This document shows, one piece after another, positions 1-12,900 of a stretch of 64,000 nucleotides of DNA; positions within the stretch are counted from its first letter, which is position 1, and each line of letters starts with the position of its first letter. This DNA is from Lunularia cruciata. Its lineage: Eukaryota; Streptophyta; Marchantiopsida; Lunulariales; Lunulariaceae. A model generated the notes under the pieces. That model had not been told where the DNA came from. It saw only the letters and a list, made by a program, of their open reading frames with translations, and did not search any database. A program made the translations under genes and the position numbers. The stretch covers positions 33,356,001 to 33,420,000 of the forward strand of contig OX419757.1 in assembly GCA_948567375.1 (NCBI GenBank). The letters are read 5' to 3'.

Positions 1-1960
1 TGTTTGCCATTGGCATGCGGGTGAATGCATTTGCAAGTTGCTTCTTACCTTCCACATAGGTGATTGTCATGTTGAAGCATTTTTGCCACTCTACCCATCA
101 AATCTGGTGATGAGATAGATCTTTTTGTGTCTCAAGGTAGACTAGAGGTTTCTGGTTTATCTCTAATACAAATGACTTCTTTCCCAGATAGTGCTTTCAA
201 TGCTTGGTTGCAAGGACAATGGCCAACTCTTCTTGTTCTATGGTGTGATAGTTGAATTATGTTGGTAATAACTTTTGAGAGATATATGCAGTTGGATGCC
301 ATCAATCATGCCACTCTTGTTGTAGGACTATTCCTATTGCTATGCCTGATGCATTTGTAGCCAACTTGATTGGATGTTTTGGGTCATACCAATTCCCGAT
401 TGGTGCATGTAGCAAGGCGGCTTTCAATTCTTGAAAGGCCAACTCTTGTGCGGTTCCTCATGTCCACTTCTTCCCCTTGCCAAGTAGTATTGTTAAAGGC
501 TGTGCAACCTTGGAGAAGTCCTTGACAAATCAACAATAGAATCTGGTCAAACCCAAGAAGCTCTTGAGTTGAGTTTGATCTTTTGGGGCACTCCATTTTT
601 GAATGACCTTTATTTTATTTATCAATACTTGAATACACTGTGCACTTACTCTATGCCCCAAGTAGTCTACTTCAGATTTGTCAAACTTGCACTTGGAGAT
701 TTTAGCATACAATCGATTCTATCTTAGAATCTAGAGGACTTCTTGTAGATGTTTTTGTGTTCTGTCATTGTGCTCTTGTATACTAAGATGTCATCCAAGA
801 AGATAATAACAAATTTACCCAAATATGGATAAATATGTCATTCATAGACTCATGGAAGTGGCAAGTGCATTAGTGAGGCCAAAAGACATCATGAGTACTC
901 AAAGTGGCCATACTTGGTTTGAAATGCAATCTTGTACACATCCTCCTCTACAATTTGGATTTGATTGTGACCGCTTTGCAAGTCTAGTTTGGTGAAGTAT
1001 TTTGCTCCATGGAGTTGATCAAACAGGTCATCCATGCGAGGTAAGGAGTATTTGTTCTTCAGTGTTTGTTGATTGAGGCCTCAATAGTTGATGCACATGC
1101 ACATGCACATTATATCGTACTTCTTCTTCACAAACAAGTAGGAGCTCCATATGGTGATACGTTGGGTTGGATGAACCCTTACTATAGCATATCCTCAATT
1201 TGAGTCTAACACTCCTCCAACTCATGAGGTGATAGGCAATATGGGGCCTTACAAGGAGATGTCTTCCCGAGAGTGTCTCAATTTTATGATCTACTTTCCT
1301 TTTTGGTGGTAATCCTAAAGGTAGATCATCAAGGAAAGATATCTTGAAACTCATCCACCACATCCTTCAATTTTCAAGAATTTGTCCATCGTGTTGTGCA
1401 CTATGTACTTCTCTTATTAGACCCATGAAACATTTATTGGTCTTATTGATAATTGCAATCCCTATGACATAGAGAGGCAGTTCTTGCTTATGTGATTTTT
1501 CTTTAATCCCAATGATCAACCATTGGTGGGTTCTCACTACTTTCTTCCCAATTGACCATAAGGTTGTAATACTCCATCCATGGCATGCCTAAGATTGCAT
1601 CATAATGAGCTAATTGTATCACTTGCCACTCAATTGATTCCTGACATTCTCTTAGAGAGATTGTTACTTGTTTAGGTAATGAATCAATCCTCTCTATTTG
1701 CCTATTAGGTAACTCTACTTCTTCACTCTCATCTCTCTTTAGATCCCAATCTTATTGCAATAAAGCGAGACAATAAATTCTTTGTTGCTCTCGAATCTAT
1801 TAATACTCTCACTTGATTGCCTTCTAGGCCTCCATTCACAACAATCAATTGTGAGGTGGCCTTTTGGGACCTTTTTGCACTTGTCTTCTTCCTTCCCTTG
1901 CTTCTCCGCTTCCTTATTGAGCCAATAAGGCTGTGAGGTACATTTACTAGCAATCTTCAT
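1..1960 (-). pseudogene. Decayed pol of family A copy L (protease, RT, RNase H)
   Basis: Fragments of a Gypsy pol in three frames on the minus strand. The protease segment is at 1729-1953, where the active-site triad reads DSR instead of DSG. The RT active site reads FLDD at about 783-815. The RT/RNase H connection (YLGHRVSA, then KSFLGLTRFY) lies at 530-720. The conserved MCIDY region of RT at about 1085-1110 has turned into a threefold ATGCAC repeat. No continuous frame spans a whole domain, so no active product is expected. Confidence 0.8.
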
Positions 1961-2039
1961 TTTCCAAAGTGATTTCTACCTCCTCCTCTTCAATGCATCT
2001 CTCCATGTTGTTCAAAGATTGCCTATATGAAGGTAGAGG

Positions 2040-3560
2040 GTCTATAGGGAGATGAGCACGACATTTGGTAGATATGTGCCTAATACGGCCACAATTGTAA
2101 CAATGGCATTGTTCTCCCCAAGTTCCTTATCCTGATAGGACTACATCTCTTTGTCTTCTACCCGTCTATGCTCTCCTTGAAGCCCTCGTGCTCCTCGTGC
2201 TCCTCGGTCTTTAAACCAAAGGTTGCCTAGTTCTATTGGTACTGGTCCACCGATGTGTGGCATTTCTGCCCAATAATGTTGAGGTGGAGCTACTCCTTCA
2301 CCTCCACCTAATGCCTCTGCTATTCTCTACGCACAAGCAATGGCTTCAAATACCGTGCAAGGATTTTGTACCATGACTTCTTGGTAAATCCTAAACTCAA
2401 CTCTTGTTTGAAATTATCAAGAGTCTATATTGGACTCATGTCAGTTATTATGACTTGTAGATCTAGAAATACCTCCACATACTCTTATAAGTTGTTTTCT
2501 ATTTCAATCCCCATAGTCGGTCCGGGCCATCTGCACAAAATCCACCAACTGGAAATTCTTCAAAAATCCTTCTTGCATTGATGTCCATGTGACCTCCCTT
2601 CTCTCTGCCAATATGGATTGTTCCCAAGCATCATACCATGTGAGGGCTTTATTGGTCAAGTAATCCCATGCAAACACATTTGCAACATGCTTAGTAATCT
2701 TTATTGAGAACAATCAGAAATATTGATTCATTCTTGAGATCTAGTTTTCCACTACTCCTATCGTACGCTGCCCCTTGTAAGGCTTGATGTTGTAGGTTTT
2801 CTTCATCTAGAGTAGCAATGTGGATTCATCATTGACCGGGTTTGTAGGCACGGGTGTCTCTCCAAGTACTTCAATTTTAGGTATTGGGTTTTGAGACTGC
2901 TCTACTTCTTGCATTGCTTGATTATTCCTGAGTATCCGCACTTGACTTTGTAATGACTCCATGGTCATCTTAATCTCTCAAAATTTATTTAACATCTCTT
3001 GTATTCCTTGCACCAACTCCTGCAACTGCAGATCCATGGGTCTTGCAACACTCAATTGCCATTTTCTACTTCAATAAAGAGTTAATATGATCACTTTGGA
3101 GGGCACATGAACTATCAGGACTACCATTGGGACCTCAAAAGCTATCACTTATTGATAATATTCTTTACCAAAATTTCTAACTACAAAATCTCTAAACATC
3201 ACTTTTGGTCTCACTATATAACAAATTTCTACTTGAGTGTTGAAAGTAAGAGGATTTGGGACATTTATATCCATAGCATCATAATAGAATGTAGATTGTC
3301 AAATCCCACTCTCTGTTGTATACCACCACAAGTAGAATCACTAAGTTTGGTGAGTTCATCACTCTGTCCATGAATTTTGCTCCAAAGTGATAAACTAGCG
3401 ATACTCTCATTTGTTCATGCTAGATGTACATAATATTAATGTGGAATGGATTCAAGAATGGGGAGCTAGGTGCAAGAAATTTTCCTCCAAGTGCGTCCAT
3501 CTCATCCGCTCTCTAAAGTCCTTCCCAAGTCTAGCAATTACTCTACGTTCTCCACCTCAA
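2040..3560 (-). pseudogene. Decayed gag of family A copy L
   Basis: On the minus strand a CCHC zinc knuckle (CYNCGRIRHISTKC) lies at about 2060-2105. Further upstream in the element is a retrotransposon gag region around 2504-2713 that contains the tryptophan-rich core. The N-terminal part, similar to the gag start of the plus-strand A copy at 24249, lies at about 3300-3500. Frames are broken repeatedly. The plus-strand open frames here are antisense shadows. Confidence 0.65.
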
Positions 3561-3619
3561 GTTACTCGGTTTCAGTAGTTCATTCTCTTCCAAGAGGGGT
3601 GATACACTCTCTTGGATTC

Positions 3620-3639
3620 AAACACTTTCTCTTATACCA
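3620..3639 (-). other. Primer-binding site of family A copy L
   Basis: Read on the minus strand, TGGTATAAGAG follows the LTR end after one base. It resembles the complement of initiator methionine tRNA 3' end (TGGTATCAGAG), the usual primer of plant Gypsy elements. Confidence 0.6.
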
Positions 3640-3640
3640 T

Positions 3641-4379
3641 TGTAATACTCCGAGTACAAGAGAAAAGAGAAAACACAAATTTCACACTCAATGTTGTGAT
3701 GCACCAAAGGAGCACCTTCTCTTTATTATATAGACAAAGAGGATCTCCTCCAAGGAAGCTCCACCATAGGATTAGGCACATGGATAGATGACATGTCAAC
3801 AAGCTCCACCCTTGGATTACTTACCTGGATGGGTGACATGTTGGCCCTTGTCCTATCTGGTTGGTCAAACAAGCTTTGACCGGAGGGAATCTTTTATAGA
3901 ATCTTCTTGTATAAATCTTAGAATCATGTGGGTGAGGTACTATTGGAAAGCTCTTGACAAGACAAATCAAGGGGAGGGAAGGCCATCCTTTTCTCTATTG
4001 GGGGTGGGGAAATTTAACATTTTCAAAGCCTAATTCATCCATTTAGACCCCCAAAATTGCCTTCGAATATTTTAGGTATATTTTGGTTCCTACTCTATTA
4101 TTAGAAGTCTCCTTTTGGTGATATCTCTTTTTAATATGTTAAGTCCATCATGTGTATCATCCTTCCAAATGTTACCAAACCAATTTTCACCTTTAAATCA
4201 TATATCTAGCTATTGGTTCTAGGGTTTTCAAGTCTATTTTGGTTTTTGCCCTATTAGTAGAAGTACTCTTTTGGTGATACTTCTATCTAATCTATTTTTT
4301 CTATCATGTATAACATCATTCTGAATGTTATCAAACCAAATCTCATATCTAGATCATATGGCTAGCTCTTGGTATTACA
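3641..4379 (-). repeat. 5' LTR of family A copy L
   Basis: A 739-bp terminal repeat that, on the plus strand, starts TGTAATACTCC and ends GGTATTACA. It matches the LTRs at 23379-24109 and 34893-35619 in inverse orientation, including the block around 'gacatgtc' and the 'ctagctcttggtattac' end. Confidence 0.85.
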
Positions 4380-5870
4380 TCCACTCTGATGAGATCTTGT
4401 GACCTAAGAAGGTAACTTCCTTTTGCTAAAAGGCACACTTTGACTTCTTGTAGTAAAATTTCCATTGTCAGAGTTGTCTCAGGATTTCTTGCATGTGATT
4501 TACGTATTCTATCTCTATCTTGATATAGATATCATCCAAGAACACCACCATATACCAATCCAATAGTCCATCCAACACCCAATGCATCTGATCTATAAAG
4601 ACTACTGGAGTATTAGTGAGACTAAAAGGTAGAACTCTCCACTCAAAATGCCTATACCTTGTGCAAAAGGTAGTCTTTTGCATATCCTCCCTATCAATGG
4701 GGATTTGCCAATAGTCGATAGGAAGATCTAACTTGGAGAAGTATTGTGCTCCACTCAATTGATCAAGCAAGTCATCAATCCGAGGCAAGGGATATGCATT
4801 CTCCACTGTTTGCTTATTGAGCCCATGGTAATCAGTACAAAAACGAAGTCCTCCATCCTTCTTTGGAACAAATAGTACAAGTGCTCCCCCAAGGAGAGGT
4901 ACTATGTTGTATGAAGTCCTTCAACAACTCTGTAAGTGTTTTTTTGTGAGAGTCAATAGATTGGTCTACTCATTGGAGTACTCCCTGGCAATAACTCAAT
5001 CTTGAAGGATATACCACGATCGGAAGGTAATCTGCTTGGAAAATCATCTAGAAACATGTCCACAAACTCCTAAACTATCTCATCAACCATTGCTTGATGA
5101 GGCTCTTGGCCCTCCTCAAATTTTCCTTATGCAATTGGCTTGATCCACACCACAAAAATAGAATTATCTTCTTCCAAAGCTTGCTCTATGGATGCTTCAC
5201 TAACAAACTTCCCATCTAGGGACTCGTCTCTCTTCAAAACTTGCTCCATGATTGCCTTCTTGGCAAACTTTCCATCTTGGGACTCATCTCCCTTCAAGGC
5301 TTGCTCTATGGCTACCTTCTCAATAAACTTCCCATCCTAGGACTGACTATTTTTAGATGTCTTACTTAGAGGTGCCATACAACCTAATCAAAAATTCCTA
5401 CCTTGGTGCTGTATTTGAATTTGTTATCGGGTGCAATCAAATTGAACCATATGACACTCAAGCCAAGGTAGTCCTAGAATGATATTGTAGTGTAGAGGTG
5501 CCACTACAAACCTCATACATTCCAAATACTCCTTCCTAATCTTGAAGGTAATAGGATGCAAGGTACGGAATGAAAAACCCTTTCTACCCATTCCCCATCA
5601 TCAATCTACTTCTAGTTACTAGCTCGATAGGAGTACCAATTCATTTTCTACTTGCATAAACATGCAATTTTATGAACTTCCAAAATCAACCAAAATCTTA
5701 CAACCCCAATTAGATATTATACCTTGAAAGTGAAGCAAACTTGCATAAGTCAAGCCTTCAATCCCATTGGAACTAATCAAACTCCCTGTATGCAGCTTGA
5801 AATCTTTTACTAGGATACCTTGTTTCCTTGATCATTTTGCATCACAAACTCCATCAGGGCAACTTGTCGA
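4380..5870 (-). pseudogene. Decayed pol of family B copy (protease and RT)
   Basis: An open stretch at 4468-4806 encodes RT core sequence, including DDLLDQLSGAQYFSKLDL and the catalytic VVFLDDI. Protease and the linker to RT lie at about 5000-5830, with the acidic spacer repeats (about 5150-5340) that recur in the B copy near 28320-28520. Stops break the rest. The same order is seen in the better preserved copy on the minus strand at 27613-28956. Confidence 0.75.
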
Positions 5871-6960
5871 GATTGCTAATTCTTGAGTGGACATTTAGCG
5901 ATGCAATACCCTAATTGGCAACAATTAAAACAATCACCATTTTGTTGCAATTTTTCTCTATCTACAATGCCAAGTGGTCTCCATTGAATGGCATCAATCT
6001 CCATTGGTGCATGCTCCTCCACCCATGTGGTGTATTGGTAGGTTTTGTGGAGATCAAGGTCAAGACCAAGTTTTTGCAACCAAGGAATGAAAATGTTTGG
6101 CCAACCGCATGACTTCCTTTGCATGGCTCTTGCATGGTTACTTCTAATTTTGTTATTGACTTCAAGCTCCTCACAAATTGATCCAAAGCTTCACCTTCTA
6201 ATATATCTAGAATTTGCATGACGGTGCTCTGGAATTGAGTGATATAACTTCTTACAAAGCCAACATGTTTCAATTTTGCCAACCAATCTCGTGCAGCTCA
6301 TGTGGCATTTATAGCTTGGAATTGACTGATTATTTCACTCTTGAATTTTGCCCCCATTGAGATTGGTCCAACAATTTGTTGTTTAGCTCGCATTACTTGG
6401 AATCGCCACCATAGTTTTGCTACTCTATCCAATTGGCTAGAAGCCAAGAGAATCTATTTTTGCAAATCTTGAAGATTGGTAGCTTCAAAATAACCTTCAT
6501 AGTCAAACATAAAATTCTCCACTATACTCAAGAGATTCTTGCCTTTGAATACATTGGGTTTAGGAAATAGGATTTGATCTTCTTCTTCTCAAATTTGTTC
6601 CTTCTTTATGTGCTCATATTGTCGATGATCTTGTTCATCTGACAATCAAGTAAGGTGCTTGATTTGTTGCTATAGAGCAATAACAACCTTGAGCATTGCC
6701 ACCATGGTTGCTACTCTATCATACCTTTGCTAATCTATCTTATTAACTAACACATAGAAGTAGCACATCCACCGTTCTCCATAAGTTACAATTGGAAGCA
6801 CCAAGGGCTCCTCTGATATGGTGATCATATGCAAAAAATCTTGTCCAAAGCATGAGGTGATAAATTGTGTGAAACAATGCTTTGGTAGTACTTGGACACA
6901 AAAATCCCAATGATTTGGTGGAAATGGATTTGGTGGTCCATAAATTTCATCCATCCCATT
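5870..6960 (-). pseudogene. Decayed gag of family B copy
   Basis: The minus strand carries a CCHC-type knuckle (CFNCCQLGYCIAKC, with the His replaced by Tyr) near 5880-5925. Upstream is a gag capsid-like region at 5962-6282 (VRSYITQFQSTVMQI; FVRSLKS). The N-terminal part continues to about 6950. Several frameshifts. Confidence 0.65.
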
Positions 6961-6976
6961 CTTGCTCTAATACAAA

Positions 6977-7210
6977 TGTAACACACCGAGACCAAGGAGA
7001 GAAATAGAAGAATGGAAGCTCACATTGGGACACTTGAATGAGAGAAAACTCCAAATGCCTAACATGAGCTTTGGCTCTTGTATTTATAGAGATCATACAA
7101 GGCTCTTGAGAAGCTTCTCAAGAAGTTTCCTTGAGCCGCTTTCTTGGAGTGCAAACCAAGTTAATTGGGAAGCTTCTCAAGAAGATTCCTTCTAGAAGTC
7201 GCTTACTTGT
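6977..7210 (-). repeat. Truncated family B LTR
   Basis: Begins TGTAACACACCGAGACC, next to a primer-binding site (read on minus as TTTGTATTAGAGCAAG). It matches the first half of the B LTR at 24933 and then switches abruptly at about 7210 to family A LTR sequence. Confidence 0.75.
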
Positions 7211-7798
7211 TATGACATGTCAGCAAGCTCCACCCTTGGATTACTTACTTGGATGGGTGACATGTCTAGTCTAGGTCCTATCTGATTGGTCAAACAAGCT
7301 TTGACCAGAGGGAATCTTTTAGGGAATCTTCTTGTAGGAATCTCAGAATCACGTAAGGTATCGTTGGAAAGCTCTTGACAAGACAAAGCAGGGGGAGGGA
7401 AGGCCAACCCTTCCTTCCTTGGATGGGGAATCAGCACATTTTTTAGGCCTAGTTCATCCGTTTAGGCCTCCAAAATTACCTTCAAAGATTTCAAGCATAT
7501 TTCGGTTCCTACTCAATTAGTAGAAGTCCCCTTTTGGTGAAACCTCTTTCTGATCTGTTAAGTCCATTGTGTGTAACATCCTTCCAGATGTTACCAAACC
7601 AATTCTCACCTTTAAATCATATGTCTAGCTATTGGTTCTAAGGTCCTCAAGTCTATTTTGGTTTTTGCCCTATTAGTAGAAGTACTCTTTTGGTGATACT
7701 TCTATCTTATCTATTTTGACCATTATGTATAACATCATTCTAGATGTTATCAAACCAAATTTCACATCTATATCAAATGGCTAGCTCTTGGTATTAGA
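7211..7798 (-). repeat. Truncated family A LTR
   Basis: Matches 3790-4379 of copy L, ending GGTATTAGA where the intact repeat ends GGTATTACA. The missing left part is replaced by family B LTR sequence at about 7210. Confidence 0.8.
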
Positions 7799-7811
7799 TA
7801 TCTCCCTCCTT

Positions 7812-9936
7812 TTAAGATGCAATGTCCTCGTTGTCCAATTGTTGCTCAAATGCTTGCTCCAACACCGGTGCATGTGCCAAATTGGCAGCAGGCTCCCAAG
7901 TTGCTTCATAGAAGGAGTAACCTTTCCATTGTACTAGATAGTCCACCCATGGATGGCGAGTACCACGCATGCGTTTTTGGAGAATCCGCTCCACTTCATA
8001 TTCCTCTATGCCATCAGGGAGTGTTGGACAAGGTTAAATGTCTTGTGTGGAATGACCCTGGCCTGATCGGGGAGCATATCTATGTAGTAGGGAGACATAG
8101 AACACTGGATGGATCTTCATGTGTGGTGTTAGCTCAAGGTGATAGGCCATAGTGCCAATGCGATGAAGAATCAAGAAAGGCCCAATAAAACGAGGTCTGA
8201 GCTTACGAGGTCCAACTAATGTGAGGTTGGTTGTTGATAACCACACTTGATCCCCAACATTGAACTCCATGTGCCTACGGTGTGCATCAATATACTGCTT
8301 CTGTCAATTTTGTGCAATTTGTTATCTGTGCTTGGCGCTCTCCACACCTTGTTGGATTCTAGAAACAAATGTGTTGACTGCATCGACCTTGGTAGCCACT
8401 AGACTGATCTTCATCAAGCTCGAAGGTGTGAAAGGATGCTCACCATACATGAGGAAGAATGGAGTGACCTGGGTGGATGCATTCACTAAATTGTTGTAAG
8501 CAAATTCCACCAACGGGAGTAGGGTGTCCCACCTCTCTTGCTCCTCTAAGGTGAAGCCGCGTAACATGGCTTCAATTGTGCAATTAGCCTGCTCTGTTTG
8601 GTCATCTGTTTGTGGGTGGTAAGCTGTGGACATGGCCAACTTGGTTTTGAAGAAACCAAAGAGTGTTTGCCAAAACAAACTGGTGAATTGGGTGCCTCTA
8701 TCAATGATGAGTACTCTAGACAAGCCATGGTGAGCAAAGACTACATCTAAGTATAATTGAGCTAGTTGTGGAGCGATCACCTCCTTGGTGGTAGGACGTA
8801 CATGAATCATTTTGCTGAGCCGGTCCACAAAGACCACGATGGAGTCAAACCTTGAGGTGGTCTTGGGTAATTCACAGACGAGATCCATACTCACTTGTTC
8901 CCAACATTGGATAGGAGTGGGGAGAGGTTGAAGGAGCCTTGTAGGAGCTTGATTAGAAGCTTTGTTCTATTGACAAAGTAGGCAGCTATGCATGTAGTCC
9001 ATCATGTCATTGCTCATCTTGGGCCAATAGTAATGGCGCTTGACTGCATCCAAGGTCTTGTCCACTCCAACATGAGCTACAATAGCCAAATCATGACATT
9101 CTGCTAGAATGGTGGTGCGTAATTCTAGGACATTTGGGATCCATAATCTGCCATCACAAAAGGTGAGTCCTTGGGTGCTGGTGACACCTTTGGATGATTG
9201 TGCTTCTACAATTTGTGGATCAATTTTTATAGCAGCCAGAATATCTAGCCAAAATTCAAGGTTAATCTTAACCTCTGCCACCAAGTTGTTTACCATTGGC
9301 ATGCGGGTGAATGCATATGCAAGTTGCTTCTTACCTTCCACGTAGGTGATTGTCATGTTGAAGCATTGTTGCCACTCTGCCCACCAAATTTGGCGATGAG
9401 ATAGATCCTTTTGCGTCTTGAGGTAGACTAGAGGTTTGTGGTCTGTCTCTACTACAAATGCCTTCTCGCCCAGATAGTGCTTCCAATGCTTGGTTGCTAG
9501 AACAATGGCCAGCTCTTCTCGTTTTGTGGTGTGATAGTTGTGCTCTGCCAGTAAGAACTTTTGAGAGAAATATGCAATTGGATGTCATCTATCATGCCAC
9601 TCTTGTTGTAGGACTGCCCCTATTGCTACGCTTGATGCATCTGTAGCCAACTTGATTGGATGTTTTGGGTCATACCACTTCAAGATTGGTGCATGTAGCA
9701 AGGCGGCTTTCAATTCTTGAAAGACTAACTCTTGTGCAGTTCCCCATGTCCACTTCTTCCCCTTGCCAAGTAGTGTCGTTAAAGGCTGTGTAACCTTGGA
9801 GAAGTCCTTGAAAAATCTACGATAGAATCCCGTCAACCCCAAGAAGCTCTTAAGTTGAGTCTGATCTTCTGGAGCACTCCATTTTTTAATGACCTCTATT
9901 TTATCTATCAATACTTGAATGCCCTCTGCACTTTAT
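7812..9936 (-). pseudogene. Family A pol remnant: RNase H, integrase, chromodomain
   Basis: Minus-strand pieces in element order. RT/RNase H connection is at 9585-9911 (KSFLGLTGFYRRF; WYDPKHPIKLATDAS). Integrase zinc-binding region is at 8967-9356, with the YYWPKM and CLLCQ motifs. The integrase catalytic core lies at 8322-8894 (MSMDLVCELP; VFVDRLSKM; LIIDRGTQFTS; AYHPQTDDQTEQAN), with Asp residues and the downstream Glu visible. The integrase C-terminal GPF region is at 8034-8270. A chromodomain at 7812-7994 (VDYLVQWKGYSFYEATWEP) is the hallmark of chromoviruses and directs integration to modified chromatin in that group. Frameshifts separate the pieces. Confidence 0.85.
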
Positions 9937-12900
9937 ATTGTTTGTCTTATGATATTCAAAAATAGATAAAAATAAATAAATTCCCATGGTTCATTATGAT
10001 ATTTGTCTATGTATATATACTAAAACTTGTTGTCTTGATAAGACTTGGATAGATAATGTAAGTTATACTCAATTATCTTGATTTTGGAAAAATCTCAAGT
10101 TTAACATTTTGACTTTTTTAATAGCTAAATGGGTAGTTTATCCTCTTGATATGCCACTTGAAATAACAATGAAAGCTACTTTGAACCAATATTTAAAACA
10201 TAGATAATTTTTTTGCAAAAAAGCATGCTCACTATAATTGTATATAGAGTCATTATTTCTTCAAATTTCACTGAATTTTAATGAAAATTGAAAATTAAAT
10301 TATGTAAAAATATGGTACCTTTTGAAAAAAAAAATTATAGTCTATCTTTAGAGAAAAATGATGGCTTTTTGAAGTCAATGGGGTATAAATCAAGGATGCA
10401 AGGAAGTGTGCTAAAGAGAGAAATGCTTTGGCTAAATGGTTGAATGAAAACTGAAAAATATTTCCAAGAACATGTTTGAAGTGTTGATTATTTATGAACA
10501 AAATTCAACAGATCATAAACTACCCTATAGGAGCAATGATTGATATTGTAAGGAAGGGTGCATTTTTGGAATGCTTTGTTTTGATGAGTTTAAGAATAAC
10601 TAAAAGTATGTTTCAGTGTTTAGATTCATCTTTATTGTATGAAATTCTATCAAAAGTGTAATTTGAAGTTAGTTAAAATTATCCAAGGGATTGAGACTTA
10701 TTCCAATTTCCTTTTCATATAGAGACAACAAACAAGAAAAGCTAATTGAAGTGCTTCTTATATGGAGAGAAGGAATATAGAGAAAATTACACCTATTCAG
10801 ATTTTGGTTCAGTTTATATATAGGGAAGAACCATAAGTACAACTATTATCTATTAAGTTGGGAGGATAAGAGATTGAGAGAAAAAGGGAATTTCATGTGA
10901 CTTAAGATTATATGAAGAATCCTTTTCACCAAGATTAGGATGAATGGGACCTAAGACCAAGAACTTATGTGAGCTTTGTGGGGTAGAGGAACTTCTAAAG
11001 AGCTAGTAGAGTAGTAGTACTTTTGGAGACCTTGGTGGATGTTTTGAATAGAGTCTTAATACCGATAAAGACAAACCACCTTGCATTAGATAGTTATGGA
11101 GATTAATGCTCAATGTATTTGTTTAGATGATGAATATCCATGAGAGTTTTATTCATATATACTTAAGGATTTGGCCATGTAACTTAAAGTTTGGAGCAAT
11201 TTGAACCTTTTTTATTGACCATCCTGAACAAGAGTTACTCATATTTGTACGCTATTAGGTAACAAGAGAGAGAAAGCAATAAAAACAGAAAGGTACTTAA
11301 AGGCTACGGTAACTTCCAAGAGAAACTTCCACTTTTCTTTGGTAGGAATGGAGAACATATAGAGTTCTTTGCACGTGAGTATAGAATTCAAAAGCATTTG
11401 TATAGGCAACAACAAGCGTAGAAAGAACAAGATGGATTTTTTTGAGTATATAGACTTGATATGGTAAAGTCAAAATACGAGAAGAAATAAAAGAGACTAT
11501 AAAGAGTAAAAATAGAGTTAAACTATTATACATATTGAGAAATTTCTTCCAAATGAAGGTTGAAAACTGATGAGTGTTGTACCTTCCTTAAGAAAGAAGA
11601 TGGAAATAAAGTGAAAGTGTGTAGAGAAAGAGTGCATAAATTAGAGTCTTATTTTTTCATATTATTGAGGAATAATAGGAGTGATATGGATATTGTAAAG
11701 ATTAGGATAGTAGCCATGCACATCAAATTTACTATGGAAGTTACAAAATTGCAGATTCAAGGTAAGGTGAGGTATGAGAAACCTTATACTAAGGTAAAAG
11801 CTATCAAGATCAGAATTTATTTTGAGTATGTTTTGGAAGGAGATGATTTATTTGGTGGTGAGGGAAATTTTGCATCCTCTACAAGTCCATAAATGTTGTG
11901 GTACTTTTGTTCTTTTTGTGTCAAGGGTTGAACCTTAAGGTAGTTACTCTTGTTCTTGCAAGTTTACTAAAATATCCACTTCAAATTGTCATTGAACAAC
12001 TTTCTAATGTCAAAATTAATGTTATAGAACTATTAGAGGAAGAAAGCTTGGCTAAAATTTTGGTAGAGAGCATAGAGGTTTATAGGAACTATCTATATAT
12101 AGAAGGCAAACCAACAAGAAAGTTTAATAACATATATAATTTGATTATGGAGGCAGAGGTCACATCCAAAAGAATATCCTAAATTCTACCTTTTATCAAG
12201 AAAGGGACTATGAGAGAGCAAATAAAGTGAAGAAGTGAGGTGAGAGGTACATCTTGTCAAATGAAAATAAAGGTTTGGTTTGATTAATTGTTGCACAATA
12301 AATAATAATTGCTCCAAATTTTGCATCTTCACCAAAAGATCCACTTCAACCCATTATTGATCAACTTGGAGATCAATGTAATGTAATTATGAACAAAGGA
12401 ATAGGTAGAATAAAATGTTAAGAGAGGGCAAATGTTTTTATAATCATCTATTTAGAGGATGCTAATCAACAAGAAATTCAATAATGAGAATTTTTGGATT
12501 GTGGAAGTAGAGTTAAGCTCTAGAAAAAGTACCCAAATTCTACCTACCATCAAGAAAGCAACTATGAGGGAGAAATAGATAGAAAGAAGGAGGTGGAGAG
12601 TGAAATACACCTCCCTTTCACAATAAAAATAAAGGAATAATATGCATTGTTATGGTTGAGAGAAAATGATAGAAATCATAAATGCTCAATTTCCAAAGGT
12701 GTTAGCCTAGAGCTTTTGGCAATAAAGAAGAGAGCTCATTTTATAAAAGATGTATATTATTTTCAAATATTTATGCTTACAAGAGACATTTCCGTACCCA
12801 TATAGAGTACATGTTTCACTAACTCAACACTATCAACCACAAAGACACCAAGAAAGAAGCTTTGAAAGTATAATTTCTTGTTATCATAGATACAATCAGA

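Larger units (their letters stand above)
1..4379 (-). mobile_element. Ty3/Gypsy chromovirus, family A, copy L (partial)
   Basis: Minus-strand LTR retrotransposon cut by the left window edge. Reading from its 5' end at the right, it has an LTR, a primer-binding site, gag with a zinc knuckle, protease, reverse transcriptase and RNase H; integrase would lie to the left of the window. The first 720 bases match 9288-9936 closely, showing that the two are copies of one family. Stops and frameshifts occur in every domain, so it is dead. The sequence right of its LTR continues a family B reverse-transcriptase region, so this copy inserted into a B element. Confidence 0.85.
4380..7210 (-). mobile_element. 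Ty3/Gypsy chromovirus, family B, 5' half
   Basis: Minus-strand element containing, from right to left, a truncated LTR, primer-binding site, gag, protease and the reverse transcriptase up to where copy L inserted. It aligns with the more complete B copy at 24933-30585. The RNase H, integrase and 3' LTR presumably lie left of the window, beyond copy L. All coding frames are broken. Confidence 0.8.
7211..9936 (-). mobile_element. Ty3/Gypsy chromovirus, family A, copy R (3' half)
   Basis: Minus-strand remnant of a family A element: partial 3' LTR, chromodomain, integrase, RNase H and the end of reverse transcriptase. Homology stops at about 9936, within the RT/RNase H connection. It is better preserved than copy L; integrase runs open for 190 codons. 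Confidence 0.85.

Noticed and set aside
7817-8152. Plus-strand frame across the chromodomain/integrase region
   Set aside because: Antisense to clear chromodomain and integrase sequence on the minus strand.
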